A stretch of DNA of 46,922 nt from Oscillospiraceae bacterium (GCA_031270605.1 JAISXG010000086.1:1-46922); one strand, 5' to 3'; positions 1-8,787 are shown, numbered from the stretch's first letter. The notes: generated by a model not told the origin, from the letters alone. Made by a program: numbers and translations.

Positions 1-46
1 CGCGGTCACCTGTTCGGGTGCCGCGCCGCCGCAATTTTATAGTCGT

Positions 47-1951
47 TCACCCGGTTGTCAAGTGCCAGGTGTCGACTCGCTTTGAAAAGTCAATCTGCTC
101 TTTCGGCTTGAGCGGATAGCGCTCTTTCAGCCGCGTGATGCCGAAACGCGCCATCTCGTCATAAAAGGCCTCGCCTGCTGCCCTTTTGTCTTTCAAAAGC
201 GAAAACTCGCCTTTTCTTGTAAAGTTCTTGTAATAGGTCAGCTGGAGCCGCGAACATTGGATGTTATCTTTCTGAAAATCGGTCTGCGCGGCCGCCTCTG
301 CCTCATCCCACCACGCTTCGCAATGCTTGAGATCCGCGGAAGAGAGATAGAGCACCTCACCGGGCTTTGAATTGCGTTCAATGTGGTTCAGCTCCGCGCG
401 TTCAATAGTAAAATCAATATATTTCATAATACTCTGATACCCTTTGCCATAAAAAGCGAGCATAAACTCATTCATATGCTGTTCAATATCTGTGTATGGG
501 TCCCACAGCAGCTTTGCAATGAGATATGCCTTGAGGTGCGCGAACTCGCCGTTGTTGACAAGCATGTTGTTCCCCTGCTCAAAGACGCTTTTTACGTTGT
601 TCTCCGCAAAAAACTGCGCGTTTGCCTGCAAAACATCGAAATTCGGATACGGGGTAAGATAGTGAGAATAGTTTGTCGTATAGTCCCATATTTGTATTTT
701 GTCACAGATGGCCTGCCATGCCTTCAGATCCTCAGACAGTTTCCTGCCGGATTTGTCAGCCACAGGGCATTCGTTGATGGGGTGTGAAAAGCAGCACTCA
801 ATCGTGCACAGGCGAATCACGACATTCGGCTCGGGCACTGTGATGCTCGGGGCCTGGCGGGTGTAGTCATAAGCGAGCGTATCCACCCAAACATCGGGAA
901 ATTCCTTCGCAATCTCTTTTGCCGCAGCGTTCACAAAGCGCAGCAGGCTGCCCGCGGGGCTTCCCTCTTGCGCATCGATCGCCTTGCAACTTTCACACAT
1001 ACAATAGCCATCGACGTCATTTTGCGAAATAGAAACGATCTTTGCTCCGGGATTATCCCGCAGCCATTGCTTCGCGTTTGCAATCACAATTTGCAGAACT
1101 TCTGGGTTCGTCAGGCACAGCTGGGTTGTCTCGCGTTTTCCGTTTTCGGTATAGGCATAATATTCAGGATGCTCACCGAAATATTGCCCGGGAGGAACCA
1201 GCAGATTAAAAGTGTGCACAAACTGGCCGGCATACTGAACGCTGCCGCCAAGCGCATCGGTCAGATTCCGTCCCGGATTAATGCCACTGTTGATCTTCTG
1301 CGCAACAGAAAACTCCGCGTCGAAGGTGCTGCGCCAATACACATCCCTGTTGTCAAACACGGGGATCTGTTCTATATCAAGGTCGCGCCGCACAGAAATA
1401 TAATTATATTCAGGCACAACAGTCAGCTCCGCCGTAAACCAGCGGCAACCAAGGACCTCTTCAAGGAATGCATACACGCCGTAAAGCGTTCCGCGTTTCT
1501 CGCCGCCCGCGATCACGAGCTTCTCACCGGACACAAAAATATCCAGCCCGTCATCGCCGAGCTTTTCACGGTCAATCTCATAAGCGCCCGGCCCCTCACG
1601 GTTGGTTTTGCCCACAAGGATTTCCTGTTCCTGCGGCGGCGCAGTGTCGTCAACCACCGCGAAGTTGACGCCGGTGATGCGTTCAAGGTAGTCCCCCAGC
1701 GTGCCGGCTGCCGTCACTTCAGAGGGTGACGCGTTCTCGCCCCGCACTATTACATAGCCGCTCACGCCGTTTTCGGCAAGCGTAATATGCGGCACGGATG
1801 TGTCCATCTCCACCGTGATCTCACCCAAAGACGCATCATATTTTTCAGCGTCGTTATAGGGCGCATAGACAGACGGCAACCCAAAGAAACTGGGGATCAG
1901 CGTGCCGAGGGAAAGAAAAAACGCAAAAAATTGTTTGATTTTGTCAATCAT
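47..1951 (-). CDS. DUF4838 domain-containing, probably exported protein
   Basis: The 634-residue product opens with a hydrophobic stretch (about residues 5-30) that looks like a signal peptide or membrane anchor. The next region resembles the non-catalytic N-terminal domain of alpha-glucuronidases (a GxLYGVYxFLE-like segment followed by GCRWF). The middle and C-terminal parts look like DUF4838, including a Cys-rich YCMCESCK stretch and an AYDYTRQAP segment. Such proteins accompany polysaccharide-utilisation genes, but no activity is established to my knowledge. The ATG at 1951 is chosen over an upstream in-frame start at 1990 because GGAGGAG (1958-1965) lies 6-7 nt before it. It is the last gene of the minus-strand group that includes a sialidase-like protein and an aldolase, but it has its own promoter-like sequence. 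The family call is from recalled motifs; the substrate is unknown. Confidence 0.75.
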   Translation of the reverse strand: MIDKIKQFFAFFLSLGTLIPSFFGLPSVYAPYNDAEKYDASLGEITVEMDTSVPHITLAENGVSGYVIVRGENASPSEVTAAGTLGDYLERITGVNFAVVDDTAPPQEQEILVGKTNREGPGAYEIDREKLGDDGLDIFVSGEKLVIAGGEKRGTLYGVYAFLEEVLGCRWFTAELTVVPEYNYISVRRDLDIEQIPVFDNRDVYWRSTFDAEFSVAQKINSGINPGRNLTDALGGSVQYAGQFVHTFNLLVPPGQYFGEHPEYYAYTENGKRETTQLCLTNPEVLQIVIANAKQWLRDNPGAKIVSISQNDVDGYCMCESCKAIDAQEGSPAGSLLRFVNAAAKEIAKEFPDVWVDTLAYDYTRQAPSITVPEPNVVIRLCTIECCFSHPINECPVADKSGRKLSEDLKAWQAICDKIQIWDYTTNYSHYLTPYPNFDVLQANAQFFAENNVKSVFEQGNNMLVNNGEFAHLKAYLIAKLLWDPYTDIEQHMNEFMLAFYGKGYQSIMKYIDFTIERAELNHIERNSKPGEVLYLSSADLKHCEAWWDEAEAAAQTDFQKDNIQCSRLQLTYYKNFTRKGEFSLLKDKRAAGEAFYDEMARFGITRLKERYPLKPKEQIDFSKRVDTWHLTTG

Positions 1952-2023
1952 GCCAAAACTCCTCCGTTCTTTTTGAAAACAAAAACTCAAAACGCACCCG
2001 GAATATTCGCAGGAATGATATCT

Positions 2024-2052
2024 ATTTTATATTACTAAAATTATTCAATCAA
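2024..2052 (-). promoter_or_regulatory. Predicted sigma-A promoter for the DUF4838 gene
   Basis: Read on the minus strand, TTGATT (2052-2047) is followed after 17 bp by TAAAAT (2029-2024). It lies about 70 bp upstream of the DUF4838 start, in the otherwise featureless, AT-rich 228-base gap after the sialidase-like gene. Confidence 0.5.
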
Positions 2053-2179
2053 CGCAAGAGGAAAAAAGAAATACTCAGAATGATTTTGCATTGCAACTTC
2101 AGCATAGCTCATATGGTCGACCGATCAAAACGGCACAAGAGGCTCTCAATTTTTGCCATGCATTTATTTTGCCACTCAG

Positions 2180-3334
2180 TTACGGCAGCGCAACAGTCAC
2201 ATATTTGATGCAGTCGCGGGAATAGGTGTATGAGATGTGCAGCATATTGTCGCCGCCCTCCCAAACGGAAGGATAGGCATAATTATAATTCACACCCTCA
2301 TGAGGGGCGGTGGCAACGTCATAACCCTCGGGGGTACTTTCGATCTCTCTGCTCTGCCTCCAGCTTTCGCCCCCGTCGTCTGAAACAAACAGCGCAAGCG
2401 GGGTGCGGGGCGTTTGCCAAACCGCGTCACGCTGCTCAAAGCCCTGCGGATAAACGGTATTGCTATCCCTGTCCTCCGGGCGCGTCCAGCGGGTGAAAGC
2501 GGCGTCAAGAACCCCATCGGGCACATAGCGGCTGCAATACACCGGGTTGCAGACAAGGGCGATCTTTCCGTTTGAAAGATTGATCGCCTGAATCGAGGAA
2601 TTGTTGTTGGGCAGGCCTGTGGGCTTTGGCGGCTGCCAGTGCAGGCCGTCGTCAGAGCGGCTTTGATAGATGAAGTCCGCCCAGCGGCTGCGGAAAAAGG
2701 CAAGATATCCGCCATTTTTTGCGCGCACGATTGTCATGTGCACAAAGCCGCGGCTTTCGGGCACTTCAATTTCGCCCCATGTCCGCCCGTTGTCTTTTGA
2801 ATATTTTATCACGCTGAAATCATTGCCGTAGGAAGGGCCGTTTTCCACCTTTGGCTTTTGGCTGTAATAGGCCGGCAGAATCCAGGTGCCGTCCTCTCGC
2901 ACCACCACACGGTTGCGGATGAAACTGCCCGGTTTGTCAAACAACGTTGCAATGCCGGACCATGTTTCGCCCTTGTCCAAAGAAGTGCGAAAACGCACCT
3001 CTGCGCTTTGCTGCTTGCGGTCTTGGGCAGTATAAAACAGCCAAAGCTTGCCCGACGGGTCAAGAAACAGCACAGGATTTTGCTCTGAGCGCCCCGGGTC
3101 GCCCGAAAGCACAACCGGCTGCGTCCAGCACCGCTCGCCTTTGGGCAAACGCGACATCACAATGCTGATGTCGGGGTTGCCCTCGCGGCTGCCGGCAAAA
3201 TAGGCGCAGAGCAGGTCGCCATTCGGCAATCCTAAAAGATTGCTGGCATGGTTGGAGCCATAGGGCGTGGGCAGACAGGCCTCTTCATACTGTTTTTTTG
3301 GGTTATATGCAATGGGTGATTGTTCCTGCATCAT
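2180..3334 (-). CDS. Sialidase-like BNR-repeat protein
   Basis: The 384-residue product has the Asp-box repeats of six-bladed sialidase-fold proteins: SLDKGETW, SKDNGRTW, SDDGLHW and SDDGGESW, spread along the chain. It also has a GSREGN segment near residue 50 and an EQNPVLF segment typical of the BNR_2/sialidase family. No signal peptide is visible, so it is probably cytoplasmic. GGAG (3340-3343) precedes two adjacent ATGs; the first (3334) is 5 nt away, the second (3331) 8 nt away, and either could be used. It follows the aldolase gene by 32 bases, which suggests one transcript. Together they could release and cleave sialic-acid-like sugars, but many BNR proteins act on other glycans, so exo-alpha-sialidase activity is only a possibility. 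Confidence 0.75.
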   Translation of the reverse strand: MMQEQSPIAYNPKKQYEEACLPTPYGSNHASNLLGLPNGDLLCAYFAGSREGNPDISIVMSRLPKGERCWTQPVVLSGDPGRSEQNPVLFLDPSGKLWLFYTAQDRKQQSAEVRFRTSLDKGETWSGIATLFDKPGSFIRNRVVVREDGTWILPAYYSQKPKVENGPSYGNDFSVIKYSKDNGRTWGEIEVPESRGFVHMTIVRAKNGGYLAFFRSRWADFIYQSRSDDGLHWQPPKPTGLPNNNSSIQAINLSNGKIALVCNPVYCSRYVPDGVLDAAFTRWTRPEDRDSNTVYPQGFEQRDAVWQTPRTPLALFVSDDGGESWRQSREIESTPEGYDVATAPHEGVNYNYAYPSVWEGGDNMLHISYTYSRDCIKYVTVALP

Positions 3335-3366
3335 AAAATCTCCTTTATTTTATTTTTGAACACGCC

Positions 3367-4254
3367 TTAATTCCAATCAGAATAATACGCATTCAGGCAA
3401 TCGGTCAGCACGGTGTCCCACTGCCCATAATCACCTTCAAACGGCCTGCGCACCGGGCCGACCTCGTGGCCGAGCAAATGCGCCGCGCGCTTGATGACCG
3501 AATTCGGGTTGCCGAGAGAGAGACAGTTGCGCATGGGGCGGATGCCGTCCTGAATTGCCGCGGCAGCTTTCACGTCGCCGGCTTGAAAATAATTATAAAT
3601 ATCCGCCATTTTATTGGGAAACAGGTTGCCGGTGCCCGCAATACCGCCGACTCCGCCTGCCTGCAAAGCCGAGAGAATCAGGCTGTCATTGCCCGAAAGA
3701 ACAGCGAACTCCCGGCCCGTCGCTTCAAGGTATTGCAGCATATTGTCAAAGTTGCCGCTTGAGTCTTTTATGGCCACGATATTCGGCACAGCCGCCAGAT
3801 TTTCAAGCGTTTTGCAGGTGATGGCGTTACCCGTGCGGGCGGGGATGTTATATAAAATTACGCCGATGTCCACACTCGAGGCAACGGAGCGATAATGGTT
3901 CACAAGCTCCTGCTGCCCCGCCTGGCCGAAATAGGGCGTGATGATTGAAACGGCGCTTGCTCCCAGCCTCTGGGCGGTTTGCGCAAGCTCCACCGTCTCT
4001 CTTGTGGTGACGCACCCGGCCCCCACGCAAACCGGCTTTTCACCCGCGGCTTCATCAAGCACGGTTTTCATCACTTCAATTTTTTCTTCTTTGCTCAGGA
4101 CATAAAACTCGCCGTTTGTGCCAAGGCAGAACAAGCCGTGCACGCGGCTGTTGAGAAAACGGCGCGTCTGGGCGCGCAAGGCGGGCAGGTTGAGGGATTC
4201 ATCCTCATGCATTGGGGTGATCATCGCGGGCAAAATTCCGAACGGATAATACAT
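3367..4254 (-). CDS. Dihydrodipicolinate synthase / N-acetylneuraminate lyase family aldolase
   Basis: The 295-residue class I aldolase shows the family signatures: GTNGE (45-49), the YNIPART segment with catalytic Tyr135, and the Schiff-base lysine Lys163 in AIKDSSG. Members condense or cleave pyruvate with an aldehyde. Arg140 directly after the Tyr motif is the pattern of DapA-type enzymes (YNxPxRTG), while the sialidase-like neighbour would suit an N-acetylneuraminate lyase, so the substrate is left open. The ATG at 4254 is chosen because GGAGG (4262-4266) precedes it by 7 nt; the longer upstream reading frame has no such site. It is divergent from the MarR operon and probably heads the minus-strand sugar group. 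Confidence 0.85.
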   Translation of the reverse strand: MYYPFGILPAMITPMHEDESLNLPALRAQTRRFLNSRVHGLFCLGTNGEFYVLSKEEKIEVMKTVLDEAAGEKPVCVGAGCVTTRETVELAQTAQRLGASAVSIITPYFGQAGQQELVNHYRSVASSVDIGVILYNIPARTGNAITCKTLENLAAVPNIVAIKDSSGNFDNMLQYLEATGREFAVLSGNDSLILSALQAGGVGGIAGTGNLFPNKMADIYNYFQAGDVKAAAAIQDGIRPMRNCLSLGNPNSVIKRAAHLLGHEVGPVRRPFEGDYGQWDTVLTDCLNAYYSDWN

Positions 4255-4367
4255 GTTTAAACCTCCTGTCGCGGGGATAATCATAACAAATTTTTCTCTG
4301 AAATGCAAATATATTTCCAATCTATATAAACTGTCGGCACAAAATTTTCTGATTTCCCCTTTCCCGC

Positions 4368-4396
4368 TTGACATTTTGCCGATATACTTCTATAAT
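4368..4396 (+). promoter_or_regulatory. Sigma-A promoter of the marR-ABC operon
   Basis: Perfect consensus TTGACA (4368-4373) and TATAAT (4391-4396) are separated by exactly 17 bp. The MarR start codon follows 42 bp after the -10 element. Confidence 0.9.
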
Positions 4397-4416
4397 TAGT
4401 TGCGTGCGCAACTAAT
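4395..4416. promoter_or_regulatory. Palindromic operator, probably for the MarR regulator
   Basis: A perfect inverted repeat with 10-bp arms (ATTAGTTGCG / CGCAACTAAT) is separated by TG. It overlaps the end of the -10 box and the expected transcription start. This is the size and placement of an autoregulatory MarR-family repression site, with the marR gene immediately downstream. Confidence 0.8.
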
Positions 4417-4438
4417 ATGATCGAAATGAGGGTAAAAC

Positions 4439-4900
4439 ATGATCGCTTTTATGAAATATATCAACATCACCTACCGCTGCGGCGTTCAATACCGCGGCGA
4501 GCAGCTGATCGACTATGACCTGGGCGGCATTGAAAGCGTCTATATTCTCCATATCTGCAACCATCCCGGGCTGACGCAGGACGCGCTGGCCAAAAACATT
4601 TTCATCAACAAAAGCAACGTCACGCGCAAACTCGCGGTGCTGGAGGAGAACGGCTATGTGGAACGCCGCACGCGTGAGGACGACAAGCGGGTGGCCGAAG
4701 TGTATCCCACCCAAAAGGCGCTGGACGCGCTGCCGAAGGTGCGGCAGGTGTTTCACCAATGGAACGAATACATTACCGAGGATTTTACGGACGAGGAAAA
4801 AGAGCTTTTAGACTCCCTGCTGCGGCGCATCACCGAAAAAGCGAAGCGCTATGCGGGCAAAAGCGCCGCAAAACCGGAAAAGGAACAAACACAGCCATGA
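4439..4900 (+). CDS. MarR-family transcriptional regulator
   Basis: The 153-residue protein carries a winged helix-turn-helix (about residues 40-100). The recognition helix lies in a KNIFINKSNVTRKLAVLEEN region and is followed by the wing ERRTREDDKR, which is the typical MarR pattern. The C-terminal helices would form the dimer interface. The start at 4439 has GAGGGT 5-10 nt upstream; an in-frame ATG at 4451 is an alternative. Its stop overlaps the start of the next gene as ATGA, so it is co-translated with the ABC exporter. A perfect palindrome over its own promoter suggests autorepression relieved by a small ligand, probably a compound the exporter handles. The ligand cannot be read from the sequence. 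Confidence 0.9.
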   Translation: MIAFMKYINITYRCGVQYRGEQLIDYDLGGIESVYILHICNHPGLTQDALAKNIFINKSNVTRKLAVLEENGYVERRTREDDKRVAEVYPTQKALDALPKVRQVFHQWNEYITEDFTDEEKELLDSLLRRITEKAKRYAGKSAAKPEKEQTQP

Positions 4901-6615
4901 AGACGTTAATGAGCTATATCAAGCCCTATTCTTTTACCATCGGCATTGAGTTCGTCATAAAATTTCTCGGCACCATCATGGATTTGTTTTTGCCCTGGCT
5001 GCTTTCTTATATGATTGACGACGTGGTGCCGCAAAACAACCTTGGCGCGGTTTATTTTTACGGCTCGCTGATGGTGCTTTGCGCGATTGCGGCGCTGGTG
5101 TTCAACATTGTCGCCAACCGCATGGCCATTAAAACCGCGCGCAACGTCACAGAGCGTCTGCGCTATGACCTGTTTGCAAAAATTTCCTTCTTATCCAGCC
5201 GGCAGACGGACACGTTCACCACGCCCTCCCTGATTTCAAGACTCACTTCCGATACCTATAACGTTCACCAGATGGTGGACCGCATGCAGCGCCTCGGTGT
5301 GCGCGCCCCGATTCTGCTGATCGGCGGCATCATCGTCACATTGACGCTCGAGCCTGTGCTCACGCTGATTCTCATCGGCATTCTGCCGCTGCTTGCCGCC
5401 ATCGTGCTTTTTGTTTCGCGCAAAGGCGTGAAGCTTTATTCAAAAACACAAGCGGCGGTTGACGGTATGGTGCGCAAGGTGCAGGAGAACATGACGGGCA
5501 TGCGCGTCATCAAAGCGCTCTCAAAAACCGAATATGAGAAGCAGCGTTTTGACGAGATCAACACCGAAGTCATCGAGCGCGACCAAAAAGCGGGCATGTT
5601 GATGGCGCTGACAAATCCAGTGATGAACCTGATGCTCAACATCGCCCTGACGCTGGTTGTGGTTGTGGGAGCATACAGAGTGAACGCGGGCATCTCCCTG
5701 CCCGGCAAAATCGTTGCCTTTCTGAGTTATGTGACAATTATCCTGAACGCCCTGCTCACGGTCACGCGCCTGTTTGTTTTATATTCAAAGGGCGGCGCCA
5801 GCGCCAGACGCATTGAAGAAATATTGACCGCGCCCGATGAAATGCAGATTCTTGACACGGAAGAATACAGCGAACAAAGCCCCTATCATGTTGAATTCCG
5901 AAACGTCAGCTTTTCTTATAACAAAGTGCGCGACAATTTGTCGGGCATCAGCTTTGCGCTGAAAAGGGGCGAAACCCTCGGCATTATCGGCGCGACCGGC
6001 AGCGGCAAGAGCACCATTCTCAATTTATTGCTGCGGTTTTATGACCCTGATATGGGGCGGATTTTGATTGACGGCACAGATATCCGGGCCATTCCCTTTG
6101 AAACGCTGCGCACGAAGTTCGGCGTGGTGTTTCAAAACGACTTTCTGTTTGCCGACACCGTCCGTGAAAATATTGATTTCGGCCGCGGGCTGAATGACGC
6201 GCAGATCGCGTCGGCGGCCGACGCCGCGCAGGCGGGGTTCATTCAAACAAAAGAAGACGGTTTTCTGCATCAGCTCGCCATCAAAGGCTCAAACCTCAGC
6301 GGCGGGCAGCAGCAGCGCGTTTTGATTGCCCGCGCGCTCGCGGCGGACCCTGAAATTTTGCTGCTTGACGACGCGTCAAGCGCCCTTGACTATATGACCG
6401 ACGCCGCGATGCGCAAAGCGCTGCATCACGACTATTCACACACGACCTCCATTATCATTGCGCAGCGTATCAGCTCCATTATGAATGCGGACCATATTGT
6501 GATGATTGAGGACGGCGCGATTATCGGCAGCGGCAGCCACGACGAACTGCTGCAGAGCTGCGAGAGCTATCGCGAAATTTTTGAAACCCAGATGGAAGAA
6601 GTCTGCTGCGGCTGA
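4897..6615 (+). CDS. ABC exporter half-transporter with degenerate catalytic site (heterodimer subunit 1)
   Basis: The 572-residue protein has an N-terminal six-helix ABC exporter membrane domain (about residues 1-310) and a C-terminal nucleotide-binding domain. The Walker A GATGSGKST lies near residue 365, followed by the canonical signature LSGGQ. The Walker B reads LLLDDAS, with Asp where the catalytic Glu normally sits, and the H-loop has Gln instead of His (IIIAQRIS). This matches the degenerate subunit of heterodimeric exporters such as TM287/288, LmrCD or BmrCD. The ATG at 4897 overlaps the marR stop by 4 nt; a longer in-frame reading inside marR is not the start. Substrates of such pumps are usually drugs or lipids; here the substrate is unknown. 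Confidence 0.9.
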   Translation: MKTLMSYIKPYSFTIGIEFVIKFLGTIMDLFLPWLLSYMIDDVVPQNNLGAVYFYGSLMVLCAIAALVFNIVANRMAIKTARNVTERLRYDLFAKISFLSSRQTDTFTTPSLISRLTSDTYNVHQMVDRMQRLGVRAPILLIGGIIVTLTLEPVLTLILIGILPLLAAIVLFVSRKGVKLYSKTQAAVDGMVRKVQENMTGMRVIKALSKTEYEKQRFDEINTEVIERDQKAGMLMALTNPVMNLMLNIALTLVVVVGAYRVNAGISLPGKIVAFLSYVTIILNALLTVTRLFVLYSKGGASARRIEEILTAPDEMQILDTEEYSEQSPYHVEFRNVSFSYNKVRDNLSGISFALKRGETLGIIGATGSGKSTILNLLLRFYDPDMGRILIDGTDIRAIPFETLRTKFGVVFQNDFLFADTVRENIDFGRGLNDAQIASAADAAQAGFIQTKEDGFLHQLAIKGSNLSGGQQQRVLIARALAADPEILLLDDASSALDYMTDAAMRKALHHDYSHTTSIIIAQRISSIMNADHIVMIEDGAIIGSGSHDELLQSCESYREIFETQMEEVCCG

Positions 6616-6661
6616 AAAATACGCCATGCTGTTTTTTCGCCGCTGAAAGGAGCGAACCTGT

Positions 6662-8464
6662 TTGAACCCGGCAAATTCATTAAAAAAACGTGAGCTGAAG
6701 CCTGCCGCGGAGAAACCGCGGCTGAAAAAATCCTATTTGCTGCTCAGGCTCTGGAACTATCTGTATCAATATAAATGGCTGCTGTTGCTGGCGTTTGTGC
6801 TGTCGGTCGCGAGCAACCTTTTGGCGCTCGTCGGCCCCAAGCTCTCAGGCAATGCGATCGACGCCATCGAGCCTGGCCGCGGCGCGGTGGATTTCCCCGT
6901 TGTGTTCCATTATGCGGGGTTGATGGTGGCGTTTTATGCCGCCTCCGCGGTCATGGGCTATTTTCTTTCGATCATTATGATCCGCCTGAGCCGCGGGGTC
7001 GTCTATAAAATGCGCAAAGACCTGTTTGAAAAGCTGGAGTCTTTGCCCATCAGTTTTTTCGACCGCCACCAAACCGGCGACATCATCAGTATTGTTTCTT
7101 ATGATGTGGATACCATCAACGCATCCCTTTCAAACGACGTTCTGCAAATCGCCACAAGCGTCATCACGGTGCTCGGCTCGCTGGGCATGATGATCGCCAT
7201 ATCCCCGAAGCTGCTGCTGATTTTTGTGTTCACAATTCCCATTTCGGTGCTGTTTACAAGATACAACACAAAAAGAGTACGCCCGCTGTTTCGAAAACGC
7301 TCGGCAAAGCTCGGCGAGCTTAACGGCTTTATTGAAGAGATGACGGGCGGCAAAAAAACAACGGCGGCCTATCACCGCGAGCGGGTTGTGCTCGGCCGGT
7401 TTTCACAGAAAAACACCGAAGCGGTGGACGCTTATTTCACCGCCGACTATTACGGCAGTATGGTCGGCCCCTCGATGAACTTCATCAACAACCTCTCCCT
7501 GGCCATGGTCAGCGTGTTCGGCGCGATTCTTTTTATGGGCGGCAGCCTCTCACTGGGCAGCATCTCTTCGTTTGTGCTGTATTCGCGCAAATTTTCGGGA
7601 CCGATCAATGAATTCGCCAACATCCTCAGCGAGCTGCAGTCCGCGTTCGCGGCGGCGGAACGCGTGTTTCGCCTGCTCGACGAGCCCGCCGAACCGGCCG
7701 ACGCGCCCGACGCCTGTGAACTTGGGAATATTTCAGGCTGCGTTGCAATCAATGACCTTTCGTTTGCATATGACCCGGGCAAAACCATTTTAAACCATTT
7801 GAGCCTCTACGCCCCCTGCGGCTCGGTCATTGCCATTGTCGGCCCCACGGGCGCGGGCAAAACAACCATCATCAATTTGCTCATGCGGTTTTATGACGCG
7901 AATGCAGGCAGCGTCACAGTCGACGGCCACGACATTACACGCGTCACGAGGCAAAGCCTGCGCAGCGCCTACACCATGGTGCTGCAGGACACATGGCTGT
8001 TTCACGGCACCATTTTTGAAAATATCGCCTACGGCAAAGAAAACGTGACCCTCGACGAAGTCATGGAAGCCGCGAAGGCCGCAAAAATCCACAAATACAT
8101 CATGTCCCTGCCCGAAGGGTACAACACCGTTTTAAGCGACAACGGCGTAAATATTTCAAAGGGGCAAAAACAGCTCCTGACCATTGCGCGGGCAATGCTG
8201 CTTGACTCAAAAATGCTGATTCTTGACGAAGCCACCTCGAATGTGGACACGCAGACAGAGCGCAGGATTCAGCAGGCGATGCTCAAACTCATGAAAAACC
8301 GCACCTGCTTTGTGATTGCGCACCGCCTTTCCACCATTCAGAACGCGGACCTGATTCTCGTTGTGCGCGACGGCAACATTGTCGAGCAGGGCACGCACAG
8401 GGAGTTAATGCGCCGCGGCGGGTTCTATTATGAGCTGTACCATTCGCAGTATGAATCGGAATGA
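6662..8464 (+). CDS. ABC exporter half-transporter with canonical catalytic Glu (heterodimer subunit 2)
   Basis: The 600-residue protein has a six-helix membrane domain (about residues 35-335) and a nucleotide-binding domain. The Walker A GPTGAGKTT lies near residue 394. The Walker B LILDEATS has the catalytic Glu and the H-loop IAHRLS has the His, but the signature is degenerate (ISKGQ instead of LSGGQ). It therefore complements the preceding subunit: together they make one competent and one degenerate ATP site. The start is a TTG at 6662, supported by GAAAGGAG (6645-6652) 9 nt upstream and the lack of a better ATG. It lies 46 bases after subunit 1 in the same operon. Confidence 0.9.
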   Translation: MNPANSLKKRELKPAAEKPRLKKSYLLLRLWNYLYQYKWLLLLAFVLSVASNLLALVGPKLSGNAIDAIEPGRGAVDFPVVFHYAGLMVAFYAASAVMGYFLSIIMIRLSRGVVYKMRKDLFEKLESLPISFFDRHQTGDIISIVSYDVDTINASLSNDVLQIATSVITVLGSLGMMIAISPKLLLIFVFTIPISVLFTRYNTKRVRPLFRKRSAKLGELNGFIEEMTGGKKTTAAYHRERVVLGRFSQKNTEAVDAYFTADYYGSMVGPSMNFINNLSLAMVSVFGAILFMGGSLSLGSISSFVLYSRKFSGPINEFANILSELQSAFAAAERVFRLLDEPAEPADAPDACELGNISGCVAINDLSFAYDPGKTILNHLSLYAPCGSVIAIVGPTGAGKTTIINLLMRFYDANAGSVTVDGHDITRVTRQSLRSAYTMVLQDTWLFHGTIFENIAYGKENVTLDEVMEAAKAAKIHKYIMSLPEGYNTVLSDNGVNISKGQKQLLTIARAMLLDSKMLILDEATSNVDTQTERRIQQAMLKLMKNRTCFVIAHRLSTIQNADLILVVRDGNIVEQGTHRELMRRGGFYYELYHSQYESE

Positions 8465-8528
8465 TCCTTTATAACCCATACCAAATTCGTCATACTCTTG
8501 ACAAAATCCCCGAAGTCTGTTAAGTTAT

Positions 8529-8556
8529 AAAATGGTTAGTATTAGCTAACCATTTT
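8529..8556. promoter_or_regulatory. Inverted repeat A upstream of the AraC gene: operator and/or terminator
   Basis: Perfect 11-bp arms AAAATGGTTAG / CTAACCATTTT are separated by 6 bp. The core GGTTAG-N6-CTAACC recurs at 8568-8587 and 9757-9776, which argues for an operator. It is preceded by a TTGACA (8498-8503). Because it lies 65 bp after the ABC operon and is followed by a T-rich run, it could also terminate that operon. Confidence 0.6.
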
Positions 8557-8567
8557 GTTTTACCATC

Positions 8568-8587
8568 AGGTTAGTCTTGACTTACCT
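8568..8587. promoter_or_regulatory. Operator-like inverted repeat B upstream of the AraC gene
   Basis: AGGTTAGTC-TT-GACTTACCT is a 9-2-9 inverted repeat with one mismatch and the same geometry as the repeat at 9757-9776. It overlaps a TTGACT (8577-8582) that could be a -35 element. The MITE-like element begins 2 bp downstream. Confidence 0.6.
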
Positions 8588-8589
8588 GT

Positions 8590-8749
8590 TATAGTCGAAC
8601 CACTTGAAAAGCGATACAGTATTTGCGAGGAGATTTTTCGTCTGTTTAGGCAGGTGACGAAGGCATACTCGCGTATGAAGAGGAACCTAACGACAACAGG
8701 CGGAAAATAAGCCGCAAAGACGTATTGGTTTTTAAGTGGTTTGACTATA
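8590..8749. mobile_element. MITE-like palindromic element
   Basis: About 160 bp is bounded by imperfect terminal inverted repeats of roughly 20 bp: TATAGTCGAACCACTT at the left and AAGTGGTTTGACTATA at the right. Almost the entire length can fold back. ATTTTTCGTCTGTT pairs with AACAGGCGGAAAAT, and an apical hairpin is formed by CATAC / GTATG around 8670. No ORF fits inside. The ends are compatible with insertion at TA. The shape is that of a non-autonomous miniature transposable element, and I have a general recollection of similar elements in Clostridia genomes, which I cannot verify here. It sits in the leader of the AraC gene. Confidence 0.65.
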
Positions 8750-8787
8750 CATTCGGATAAACCGTGCTTTCAAAAAGGAGGCATTCT

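Noticed and set aside
1-46. A feature at the left window edge
   Set aside because: Only 46 bases downstream of the DUF4838 stop; no stem with a T-run or coding signal can be supported.
3367-4254. Naming the aldolase nanA
   Set aside because: The sialidase-like neighbour suggests it, but the YNIPART motif with Arg140 is more DapA-like, so only the family is given.
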